In this document: in pieces, positions 1 to 5,621 of the stretch
Position numbering within the stretch: position 1 is the stretch's first letter
How the letters are laid out: every line of letters begins with the position of its first letter
Source: Pseudomonadota bacterium
GTDB lineage: Bacteria; Bdellovibrionota_C; UBA2361; OMII01
NCBI GenBank assembly: GCA_027486155.1
Contig: JAIXPR010000304.1
Span: forward strand, 1-7,956
DNA length: 7,956 bases
Direction of reading: 5' to 3'
Notes under the pieces: model-generated
What the model saw: the letters and a program-made list of their open reading frames with translations, nothing else
Told to the model about the DNA's origin: nothing
Database searches by the model: none
Translations under genes and position numbers: made by a program

Positions 1-837
1 CACCTCAGCCCAACCGGAGCCTTCAACGCTCACATAGGAGATCATATCGCCGCCACCTTGGAAGGGTTGCAGGGTCTCCAGACGTTCTGGCCTCCCGTAC
101 AACACGCCGATACCGGTGGGTCCGTACATCTTATGCCCCGAGCACACGTAGAAATCACATCCGAGTTGCTCGACGTTGACACCAAGGTGGGTCACTCCTT
201 GGGCGCCATCGACTAGAGTCATCGCGCCACTCGCCTTGGCGAGCCTGATAACCTCCTCGATCGGGGTGATGGTGCCAAGCGAGTTCGCGAGCTGTGTGCA
301 CGCTACGAGCTTTGGTTTGAGAGCGGAAAGCTTCGCTTTGAAATCGTTAAGATCGAGCTGCCCATCGGGGGTGATCTCCGTGAACGCGACCTTGAGACCT
401 CGCCGTTTCGCCAACATCTGCCACGGCACGATATTGCTGTGATGCTCCAGCAGGGTGACCAAGATCACATCGTCCGGTTGAAAGAGGCTCTCAGCTCCGT
501 ATGCGACGAGATTAATGGCCTCGGTCGCGCCGCGGGTAAAGATTATAGAACGCTCAGAGGTCGCTCCGAGATATCGAGCGATCTTCCGACGCGCCTCATC
601 GTACATCTCCGTGGCGACCGCGCTTAATCGATACGCGCCACGATGAACGTTGGCGTTGTGGTTAATCAGCACATCGCGGAGCGTATCCAAAACGACGCTG
701 GGTTTCTGTGTTGTGGCGGCAGAGTCGAGATAGCAGCCACCCGGCCCCTCGGTGAAGAACGGGAAGAGTCCTCGCGCAACCTTTCCAGGACGGAGCATGT
801 CGGTATCTGCTTGGCGCGAAGAGTGTGTCACGTACAT
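1..837 (-). CDS. sufS: SufS-type cysteine desulfurase (partial, C-terminus outside window)
   Basis: This PLP-dependent class V aminotransferase-fold enzyme takes sulfur from L-cysteine as an enzyme persulfide and passes it to the SUF iron-sulfur assembly machinery in the cytoplasm. The 279 visible residues carry the family landmarks in order: HRGAYRLS near residue 57, TRGATEAINLVA, LEHHSNIVPWQ near 120, VDGAQGVTHLGV, and the PLP-lysine motif SGHKMYGPTGIGVLYG with the lysine at about residue 236. GGGDMI follows near the window edge. The full family length is about 405-415 residues, so roughly the last third is missing, including the expected catalytic cysteine loop. The start shown is the ATG at 837. 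The AAAGGGA Shine-Dalgarno (838-844) abuts that ATG and sits 6 bases before an in-frame GTG at 831, so the GTG may be the true start. Other suf genes would be expected nearby, but none is visible upstream. Confidence 0.95.
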   Translation of the reverse strand, partial: MYVTHSSRQADTDMLRPGKVARGLFPFFTEGPGGCYLDSAATTQKPSVVLDTLRDVLINHNANVHRGAYRLSAVATEMYDEARRKIARYLGATSERSIIFTRGATEAINLVAYGAESLFQPDDVILVTLLEHHSNIVPWQMLAKRRGLKVAFTEITPDGQLDLNDFKAKLSALKPKLVACTQLANSLGTITPIEEVIRLAKASGAMTLVDGAQGVTHLGVNVEQLGCDFYVCSGHKMYGPTGIGVLYGRPERLETLQPFQGGGDMISYVSVEGSGWAEV

Positions 838-890
838 TCCCTTTATATCGATGAGTTCGAACGACCGATGGCGATGTTAAGGCCCTGAAA

Positions 891-919
891 AGGATACAGA
901 ATTAATTGGCGCACTTCAA
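891..919 (-). promoter_or_regulatory. Putative sigma-70 promoter of sufS
   Basis: Read on the minus strand, there is a -35 box TTGAAG (914-919), a 17-base AT-rich spacer and a -10 box TATCCT (891-896). Each hexamer matches the consensus at 4 of 6 positions. Transcription would start near 884 and leave a leader of about 47-53 bases before sufS. I could not identify a binding site for an iron or iron-sulfur regulator with any confidence. This is based on motif and spacing only. Confidence 0.45.
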
Positions 920-1054
920 CCAACCCCTTCTCCATGCCCACCTGATTCTACCATTACTTTACAGGTTGCGCGAACCCACCCACATTTTCATCGCAAGAGA
1001 TGAACAGATAGCGACAGATCCGTTGAGATCGCTAACTTTCTAATGTGGGATGAA

Positions 1055-1090
1055 AATAATCCTTGACCAACGAGATCCGCAGGGATTATT
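1055..1090. repeat. Inverted repeat AATAATCC / GGATTATT
   Basis: AATAATCC (1055-1062) and GGATTATT (1083-1090) are perfect 8-base inverted copies separated by 20 bases. Pairing continues by two more bases after one mismatch. A TTGACC hexamer (1063-1068) begins right after the left arm, and GATTAT (1084-1089) lies in the right arm, 15 bases further on. An operator-flanked weak promoter reading towards 1553 is possible, but the spacing is short. Confidence 0.4.
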
Positions 1091-1400
1091 CTCCGGCTCC
1101 GGTTTTGCTCAGGGTTTGACCTTAGTTAGGTTTACAGTCCGTTTGAGTGGGAACCTCACCCGATAGTAGCTCAGCAGTTAAGAATTTCAAGACGCCCTCA
1201 GTTGAATAACAGGCAGGGACGGGATTCTGTTTTGTTGAGCCAGTACAGGGAGTGGTTCATAAGCGGCGCGAACACTTGAAAGTCGCGTTGCCAAAGAGCG
1301 TAATACGCCTCGCAAGAACAAGCTGGAACATACATAAGGTCTCGTGGTTAGGCTCTTCCCTTTCAAGGCAGTGTACCCCACTGAAGAAGAAAGGAACGTG

Positions 1401-1481
1401 ATGGAAGTCATGGAGGAAGGCCGGCGCGGTTGGTTTTATCTGGTGTCTGTATATGCGGACAACGGATGGTGTTCTGACTGA
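1401..1481 (+). CDS. Possible 26-residue micro-ORF or remnant
   Basis: An ATG at 1401 is preceded by AAAGGA five bases upstream, a good Shine-Dalgarno for a frame of only 26 codons. The peptide begins MEVMEEGRRGWFYLVSVY. The frame stays open upstream to a GTG at about 1344, which would give roughly 45 residues. I recognise no family. The composition (acidic helix, then an aromatic segment) looks protein-like, but the frame is short enough to arise by chance. It could also be the tail of a decayed gene whose earlier part lies in another frame at 1209-1400. Confidence 0.15.
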   Translation: MEVMEEGRRGWFYLVSVYADNGWCSD

Positions 1482-1552
1482 ACAGCTTGACGGAAATACT
1501 TTCGGAGCAAGGGTGAGTCAGAGGTAAATAACTTTTTGATGGAACAACAGTC

Positions 1553-1843
1553 ATGAAATTCTGGTCAAATTCTGATGTTCAGACCCCTGGTGCAGCGATT
1601 CCCGAACTGCGATTACTTGCAGCGGTTCTTCAACGGGCAATCCATGATTTCATCGGTGGTGAGGGTGATGTTCGTGAAGGTGCTCGCTCGTGGTTAATGG
1701 ATGAAGAGCCAACCGACGCTCCACTTTCATTCAAGTTCATTTGCGAGGCTTTGGACCTCGACAGCGAGAGCCTTCGAAAGGCTATCGGACGACAGGCTGA
1801 AGCACAGCTTCGTGAGTTCGCCGCTAACAACGCTTCGGCATAA
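1553..1843 (+). CDS. Conserved-looking hypothetical protein, 96 residues
   Basis: This is a small cytoplasmic protein without a signal peptide or membrane segment. Residues 18-45 form a likely helix (PELRLLAAVLQRAIHDFIGG), followed by an ARSWLMDEE segment and then SFKFICEALDLDSESLRKAI at about 59-78. The order 'helix, A-x-x-W-L, acidic turn, S-F-x-x-I-C-E-x-L-x-L-D-x-x-x-L-R' is one I associate with small uncharacterised proteins of deltaproteobacterial and similar genomes. No function is known to me, and a nucleic-acid-binding or phage-derived role would be a guess. The start is the only ATG fitting the full frame. GGA lies about 9 bases upstream, so the ribosome site is weak. A five-codon frame (ATG at 1539) ends in TGA overlapping this ATG, which could allow translational coupling. 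The gene is monocistronic, closed by the terminator at 1909-1964. Confidence 0.7.
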   Translation: MKFWSNSDVQTPGAAIPELRLLAAVLQRAIHDFIGGEGDVREGARSWLMDEEPTDAPLSFKFICEALDLDSESLRKAIGRQAEAQLREFAANNASA

Positions 1844-1908
1844 AGCGGTCACGCGAGAGGCGTACTAACCTCTGCGTAATCTTCGTACCAATAAGCGGTT
1901 CGACACCA

Positions 1909-1964
1909 TAAGGGCGCGATGTGGAGAGAATAAGTTCTCTGTCATATCGCGCCCTTAAGTTTTT
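1909..1964 (+). terminator. Strong Rho-independent terminator
   Basis: A perfect 12-base stem pairs TAAGGGCGCGAT (1909-1920) with ATCGCGCCCTTA (1946-1957). An inner stem GAGAGAA/TTCTCT sits within the loop region. The stem is followed after AG by TTTTT (1960-1964). It lies 65 bases after the stop of the 96-residue gene and fits termination of plus-strand transcription. Confidence 0.85.
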
Positions 1965-1993
1965 GATACTTTCGAGGTTTCAATCTCCCAGGG

Positions 1994-1999
1994 TATACT
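1994..1999 (+). promoter_or_regulatory. Possible -10 box upstream of the 91-residue gene
   Basis: TATACT (1994-1999) matches the -10 consensus at 5 of 6 positions and would start transcription near 2006. No good -35 lies at 16-18 bases: the candidate at 1971 is poor, and TTGATA at 1963 is 25 bases away. Because a strong terminator precedes it, the 91-residue gene needs a promoter somewhere in 1965-2139, and this is the best candidate I see. Confidence 0.3.
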
Positions 2000-2002
2000 G
2001 AA

Positions 2003-2078
2003 GGCAGAGGCTGGACGGAACGAGGTCGGCTTTGTCGCCTTAGTTCTCGAAACCCTTACACAATAGGAATCCTCTGCC
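2003..2078 (+). other. Structured leader: long-range hairpin
   Basis: GGCAGAGG (2003-2010) and CCTCTGCC (2071-2078) are perfect 8-base complements enclosing 60 bases. Within the loop, the sequence around 2024-2045 can form a smaller hairpin (CGGC and GTCG around TTT, with GG/CC outside). It lies in the 5' leader of the 91-residue gene. The SRP RNA consensus loop (GGAAGG...AGCAG) is absent, so I do not call it SRP RNA, and no known riboswitch motif is recognisable. Confidence 0.3.
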
Positions 2079-2139
2079 AGGCGGGTGCTACGTCCATCCG
2101 ACCACGCGGGGTAGTGTTACAAAAGGATAGGGGTGGCAC

Positions 2140-2415
2140 ATGAGCGATGGAGCAGCAAAGGGCAACAATCCCGTTTTGTGGGAGAAGTTCCTGGCGGACC
2201 TCGACGAGAAACTGCAGCTCGGGCTCCTCGACAGAATGCGTCGAGTGCAAGCGTACCACTTTGAGTCTGACATCCTCTTCCTAGAGCCCGGCTCGAAGGA
2301 GGACGAGGCCTACCTTCAGAAAGGGGCTCAATTTACTCAGCTCTGTCTCTTAGCGCAGGACTCCACCGGGGTCACCGAGGTGAAGTTCAGACCTGTCGCT
2401 CCAACAGAGAAGTAG
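2140..2415 (+). CDS. Small protein resembling the C-terminal domain of DNA polymerase III tau (DnaX)
   Basis: The protein has 91 residues and is probably cytoplasmic. The layout W-E-K-F-L at 14-18, LGLLDRMRRVQAYHFE at 27-42, the strand SDILFLEP, a helix YLQKGAQFTQLCLLAQ, and a final strand VTEVKFRP resembles the alpha-subunit-binding C-terminal domain of bacterial DnaX proteins. There the order is Trp helix, hydrophobic helix, strand, helix, and a closing strand before the end. An in-frame TAG at 2128 rules out a longer protein, so this is a stand-alone domain with no AAA+ ATPase portion attached. The ATG at 2140 is preceded by AGGGG at 6 bases, a good ribosome site. It lies 56 bases before yacG on the same strand, so the two may be cotranscribed. 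The similarity is judged by eye. An unrelated small alpha/beta protein is the alternative. Confidence 0.6.
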   Translation: MSDGAAKGNNPVLWEKFLADLDEKLQLGLLDRMRRVQAYHFESDILFLEPGSKEDEAYLQKGAQFTQLCLLAQDSTGVTEVKFRPVAPTEK

Positions 2416-2471
2416 TCGCAGACCTTGCGCGCCCTCTTCCCTTCTCTCGTCGCTTTTGCGACCCTCATTGT

Positions 2472-2690
2472 ATGAACGCTCAGGGAAAAACCAGTACGAA
2501 TACACTCAAGGGGAGCTCCAACTGCAAGATGTGCGGAGCTCCACTTCCCAAGTCACATGAGACCACGCAGTCGCCCTTCTGCTCAGAGCGGTGTCGGATG
2601 AACGATCTCTCGAAGTGGTTCGGAGAGAACTACCGAATCGCCTCCAACCCTGTTCCTCAATCAAACGGAGAAGAGGACGGGGAATCCTAA
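2472..2690 (+). CDS. yacG: DNA gyrase inhibitor YacG, zinc-binding
   Basis: YacG is a small zinc protein (DUF329 family). In E. coli it binds GyrB and blocks DNA binding by gyrase. The four zinc ligands are visible as CKMC (Cys18, Cys21) and CSERC (Cys37, Cys41), with the family's PFCSERC motif. It is followed by the typical DLSKWFGENYRI segment (residues 45-56). At 72 residues it is close to the usual 60-70. The N-terminal 17 residues and the acidic C-terminal tail are low-complexity. No good Shine-Dalgarno precedes the ATG at 2472. A small hairpin GTCGC-TTTT-GCGAC (2449-2462) sits 9 bases upstream, and translation may depend on the preceding gene. It ends 15 bases before the stop of the convergent serpin gene. 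Confidence 0.92.
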   Translation: MNAQGKTSTNTLKGSSNCKMCGAPLPKSHETTQSPFCSERCRMNDLSKWFGENYRIASNPVPQSNGEEDGES

Positions 2691-2705
2691 AAGGCCCCCG
2701 CTTCT
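2669..2705. terminator. Weak hairpin between convergent genes
   Basis: AGAAG (2669-2673) and CGGGG (2678-2682) pair with CTTCT (2701-2705) and CCCCG (2696-2700). This makes a bulged ten-base-pair stem over the yacG stop codon that reaches the base before the serpin stop. No clear T-tract follows on either strand. It may serve as a shared terminator for the two converging genes, but the evidence is thin. Confidence 0.25.
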
Positions 2706-3893
2706 CTAACGAGGATCGCCAACTATCCCCATAAACAGCGGCGCCTTCGACGAGCGGTGCACGAGAGCAAACACAAACGGTCTGTCAAAGCGCACCTCTT
2801 TCGGTTGCGGAGGATTCGGCATGAAAGCCCCTTTCGCCATCATCACCGCGGTTGCAGCCGCGGCCTCGGTTCCCCCTTCATCAACAGAGACCACCGCTTC
2901 GTGAATGACGGCATCAACTCCACCGACTCCCTGGGGCGAGATTCCGGTGTAATCCCCCCCTCGCAACTTCGTCAGACCGTACCCCTCAAGCGCTCCCATT
3001 AATTCGGTACTGAAACGGGCCTTAAATCGTGGGAGCGAAAGGTTGACCTTGGTGAACTGGGACTCCTCAAACGCTCGACCTAACAAATCAGAGGAGAGCG
3101 AATGCGCCACCTCACTCACCGACCGCCTCTCCTTCGGAACGAGCGCCACGAACAGAAAGTCGTAGGACTGATACGGAAGATGAACCCCCTGCCAGGCGTC
3201 AACCTCGAAGTATCCCATCGTATCCGATGTCCACATCATCGGTGTCTTCACGGAGCTTGTAGGAGAGATCCAAAATTCGCTCTCTTTGGTGAACACCTTA
3301 TCAAACGGATTGAGCCACGCCGACTTGAAGTACAAGGCGTTCACCAAGACGCATGTCGTCTGCGAGGTTACGGTGCCCGGCGCAAGAAGAGTCGGAATGA
3401 GCCGATTAGTTTTAGAGGAAACCCAGTCATTGATCGTGGTGCGGGCGTCCTCTGGCTTTTCAAAATCGACAGCACGCGGTTCCGACGAGAAGATCCGCGT
3501 TGAGAGATCGAGATAGCTCTTCGTAAATGGATATCCGGTCGCAAGCCACACTGAGTTCGCCAAGGTCGATTGCACCTTCTCATTAGTGACGGAGATCTGG
3601 TTGTTGAGATCGGCGTAGCCCCTCTCCTTATCGGGAGAAAGCGGTTGAGGGAGGAGCTTTTCATCGAGCTGACGCGCCACATCACCCTTCGCGCCAAGCC
3701 GAAGCAGCATCAAGGCCGAATGGATGCTGTAGGGTGAGAGCGTGACATTTGAGGCACCTTGGGCGCCTTGCTTCAGGACGAAGAGGCCGAGGTCTACCTG
3801 TTTACGAACGAGATCCCTCTCGACGGTCTGCGCGGAAGCGGTGGAGAGAGAGAACAACGCAAGGATGATGAAGAGGAGCGACGTAGCTTTCAT
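2706..3893 (-). CDS. Exported serpin (serine protease inhibitor family)
   Basis: Serpins trap target proteases by inserting a cleaved reactive-centre loop into a beta-sheet. Residues 1-21 are a Sec signal peptide (basic start, LLFIILALFSLS core, ASA|Q cleavage) with no lipobox cysteine, so the protein should be periplasmic or secreted. The shutter motif is at 49-70 (NVTLSPYSIHSAL and LGAKG). LVNALYFKSAW lies at 183-193, LPRFKARF at 287-294, and the C-terminal RPFVFAL and PLFMGIVGDP at 371-394. The hinge EGGTEAAAATAV (339-350) has small residues throughout, as in inhibitory serpins. The loop from Thr342 to Phe369 is about six residues longer than in alpha-1-antitrypsin. Canonical counting puts P1 near Gly355, with Lys354 and Met/Phe close by, so target specificity is uncertain. 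Serpins are patchy in bacteria, which hints at transfer. It lies 68 bases after the 441-residue gene and may share its transcript. Confidence 0.95.
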   Translation of the reverse strand: MKATSLLFIILALFSLSTASAQTVERDLVRKQVDLGLFVLKQGAQGASNVTLSPYSIHSALMLLRLGAKGDVARQLDEKLLPQPLSPDKERGYADLNNQISVTNEKVQSTLANSVWLATGYPFTKSYLDLSTRIFSSEPRAVDFEKPEDARTTINDWVSSKTNRLIPTLLAPGTVTSQTTCVLVNALYFKSAWLNPFDKVFTKESEFWISPTSSVKTPMMWTSDTMGYFEVDAWQGVHLPYQSYDFLFVALVPKERRSVSEVAHSLSSDLLGRAFEESQFTKVNLSLPRFKARFSTELMGALEGYGLTKLRGGDYTGISPQGVGGVDAVIHEAVVSVDEGGTEAAAATAVMMAKGAFMPNPPQPKEVRFDRPFVFALVHRSSKAPLFMGIVGDPR

Positions 3894-3927
3894 ACGCCCC
3901 GAAGGTTATCAAGTCCGGCGGGACGAT

Positions 3928-3948
3928 GGGAGTCTCAATCGCACTCCC
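3928..3948. repeat. Small inverted repeat upstream of the serpin
   Basis: GGGAGT (3928-3933) and ACTCCC (3943-3948) form a 6-base stem with a 9-base loop in the 68-base gap between the 441-residue gene and the serpin. No T-tract follows, so it is not a terminator. It could be an RNA processing or regulatory hairpin. No convincing serpin promoter was found in the gap. Confidence 0.3.
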
Positions 3949-3961
3949 CAAGAGAAGAAGC

Positions 3962-5287
3962 TCAACGACGTCGACGAGGGGCGGAGGGTTCATGCGCTTT
4001 CTCCCGCCTGAGCCCCCCACTACGCTGCGCTTTCACGATGGCTGAAGAGAATTTACAGGCTCCGTCCAACGCAAGGCTGATCATCTGCTCCGAGACCATA
4101 TCATAGGCGATATTCGAGTGAGCGTCCCGCAACCTCTGCCAGTCAACCTGCGGCTCAGTTAAAACCATACCCGTATCGATGAGGCGATTCGCTATGGAGG
4201 ATAAGACGCCATATGGCTTCCTCATAAAATCGTTGGCGAACGCTTGCCGCTCAGAAGAGCTGAACGCGTCAGGCGCGATAGTGCACAGTATCTTGTCAAT
4301 CGCGGCTCTCGCTTCCTGTTGTATCGGAGGATAATCGTCGTAGCGCATCAGGTTAAAGGGAAGATACTGGAGCTGCCGCATCACCAATCCTTCCAAAATT
4401 TCCTCTTGGTCGAACTTCAACGCTTCAGCCTTTCGCAAGATCTCACTTATGGGAACCAGGTCGCTACTATCCGCGTGCGGGCAGAGGCTGTGAGGCGCGT
4501 TATAGATGTTCTGAAGATGGGTAGAGAGACTCACGAATCCACACGCCAACTGGTGCTTGAGTACCCGACCGACCATCGCCATCTTCTCATCGGAGCGGAG
4601 GATCCGAGACCAAAAAGCCCCCTTCGACTCGGTAATATCACCGCGGGTCCGCAGGCGTTCAGTAGCAGGAACACGCAATGACGCCAACCCGTACGTAAAG
4701 TCGAGGGGCTCCTTCGGTGCGGACCCGTAAAGGGAAACACTCACCCGCGAGAGACCATCGCAGATATCCGCCGAGATCGCGGGTGAAAACACCGCGCCCT
4801 CCGGCACGGTCAAACCCTTCGCCTCCGCGGCTTCAATAGAGGGGATACCCTCCTTCTTCATCATGACCGTAAGAAACACCGCCGCGTTGACCACCTCTCC
4901 GACCGCGTGCGGTAAAGCAAGCGCGCCTCGAACTCGAGGTCCCGTCATGCTATTCAAAGCCTCACTTGGAGCCGATCCGAAACAGTACTGTTCAAGCGAA
5001 GAGTGTCCAAACTGGGTGAATCTCCGGGGATCGCTCTCCACCTCCGAGCGCTTCGATTCCGCGTTACCTGACCCCTTGGCATACGTAACGCGTTCCTCCG
5101 TCGCGGCATCCTTCAGGGCTCGAATTTTCTCGTACGTTCCCCGTCCCTCGACGAGCCGGTACTCCGGATCGTTGAGCAGATTGGCGGAAGTCACGGGCGG
5201 AAGCGAAAGTCCCGGTATCTCAACCGGCACCACGGAAGCGCTCGGATCGGCCTTGAATACATTTATGAGAGGGGCGGTTTTACTCAT
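3962..5287 (-). CDS. Unrecognised protein, 441 residues
   Basis: I do not recognise this family. There is no signal peptide, lipobox or membrane segment, so it is probably cytoplasmic. The N-terminus (about 1-90) is proline- and charge-rich and likely flexible. Residues 118-150 (ALALPHAVGEVVNAAVFLT) and 225-265 look helical, as does much of 278-420. A cluster of possible metal-type residues (His266, Cys269, His271, Asp273) occurs within NAPHSLCPHADSSD, but no known motif fits it. The C-terminus is very basic and ends RSGGLRREKAHEPSAPRRRR, which could bind nucleic acid or membranes. The ATG at 5287 has only a weak GACC-type upstream site. It lies between the caspase-like gene (334-base gap) and the serpin (68-base gap), all on one strand. 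Codon use and open length support a real gene. Confidence 0.8.
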   Translation of the reverse strand: MSKTAPLINVFKADPSASVVPVEIPGLSLPPVTSANLLNDPEYRLVEGRGTYEKIRALKDAATEERVTYAKGSGNAESKRSEVESDPRRFTQFGHSSLEQYCFGSAPSEALNSMTGPRVRGALALPHAVGEVVNAAVFLTVMMKKEGIPSIEAAEAKGLTVPEGAVFSPAISADICDGLSRVSVSLYGSAPKEPLDFTYGLASLRVPATERLRTRGDITESKGAFWSRILRSDEKMAMVGRVLKHQLACGFVSLSTHLQNIYNAPHSLCPHADSSDLVPISEILRKAEALKFDQEEILEGLVMRQLQYLPFNLMRYDDYPPIQQEARAAIDKILCTIAPDAFSSSERQAFANDFMRKPYGVLSSIANRLIDTGMVLTEPQVDWQRLRDAHSNIAYDMVSEQMISLALDGACKFSSAIVKAQRSGGLRREKAHEPSAPRRRR

Positions 5288-5515
5288 GGGGCGGTCTCTA
5301 TCTAGAGCTCACTACCATACGAGCTCTCCGTGTTGTGCTATCGCATGCGCGTCACGTCGCACAAGCCGCACTACCCCTCGAGAAATCACCGTAGCTGGAC
5401 ATACAAGAATCCTCTAGCGGCCTCCTAAAAGGGTAGTATCGAACAGAAACGGACAGCGGGACCCTATCGACCCGTCAAACGTGTTACATTCGTAGCGAAT
5501 TGTAAAAACGATTTG
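5288..5515 (-). promoter_or_regulatory. Leader region of the 441-residue gene, with inverted repeats
   Basis: This is most of the 334-base gap between the 541- and 441-residue genes. AGAGCTC (5304-5310) and GAGCTCT (5321-5327) are inverted copies with a 10-base spacer. TTGTGC (5333-5338) and GCACAA (5359-5364) are inverted copies 20 bases apart, with the palindrome CGCATGCG between them. On the minus strand a perfect AGGAGG (5421-5426) lies upstream of a 16-codon frame, ATG at 5402 to TGA at 5352, although AGGAGG is rather far from that ATG. These could be operator sites or a leader peptide. I found no promoter with good -35 and -10 boxes. Confidence 0.3.
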
Positions 5516-5601
5516 CACAAAGAGACCGGCGAGATCGGCGAGAGGTGGAACACGTCATGTACATGAGCTTTGTCCTCGCCGATCTCGCTGCACTCTTTGT
5601 G
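5516..5601 (-). terminator. Large two-segment hairpin after the 541-residue gene
   Basis: CACAAAGAG (5516-5524) pairs perfectly with CTCTTTGTG (5593-5601). GCGAGATCGGCGAG (5529-5542) pairs perfectly with CTCGCCGATCTCGC (5575-5588). The two segments are separated by a symmetric 4x4 internal loop. The 32-base terminal loop contains the palindrome CATGTACATG (5556-5565). On the minus strand the stem is 20 bases after the stop codon and is followed after 7 bases by TTTTT (5504-5508). It may terminate or attenuate transcription of the 541-residue gene. The size and the delayed T-tract are atypical. Confidence 0.5.
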
Positions 5602-5621
5602 AACACCGCATGTGAGCCAAT

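Larger units (their letters stand above)
920..1552. other. Long intergenic stretch without a convincing gene
   Basis: About 630 bases lie between the sufS promoter region and the small plus-strand gene at 1553. All frames are broken by stops at short intervals. No tRNA, rRNA, tmRNA, 6S, SRP or RNase P signature is recognisable. The stretch contains an inverted repeat at 1055-1090, a weak micro-ORF at 1401-1481, and another open stretch without ATG at about 1209-1400 that ends in a lysine-rich tail. Translations of 1209-1400 and 1343-1481 look somewhat protein-like but lie in different frames. A decayed small gene is therefore one reading, and plain intergenic DNA is the other. Confidence 0.5.

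Noticed and set aside
1160..1235. tRNA-like stretch containing TAGCTCAG
   Set aside because: The D-arm-like start is followed by no matching D-stem partner, no 5-bp anticodon stem and no GTTCRA T-loop, so it is not a tRNA.
1965..2139. Small SRP RNA gene, suggested by its position before a DnaX-like gene
   Set aside because: The conserved apical loop (GGAAGG...AGCAG) is absent on both strands.
2706..2770. Truncation of the serpin
   Set aside because: The frame reaches the normal C-terminal PLFMGIVGDP motif and length (395 residues with signal peptide), so it is complete.
3102..3503. 133-codon plus-strand frame opposite the serpin
   Set aside because: The minus strand here encodes unmistakable serpin motifs. 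The plus frame is an Arg/His-rich mirror artefact.
4863..5417. 184-codon plus-strand frame opposite the 441-residue gene
   Set aside because: It is low-complexity and Ser/Arg/Thr-rich with no domain. It starts inside and opposite a longer, better-supported gene.
5529..5588. CRISPR-like or direct-repeat array
   Set aside because: The two GCGAGATCGGCGAG copies are inverted, occur only as a pair, and have no further units or spacers.
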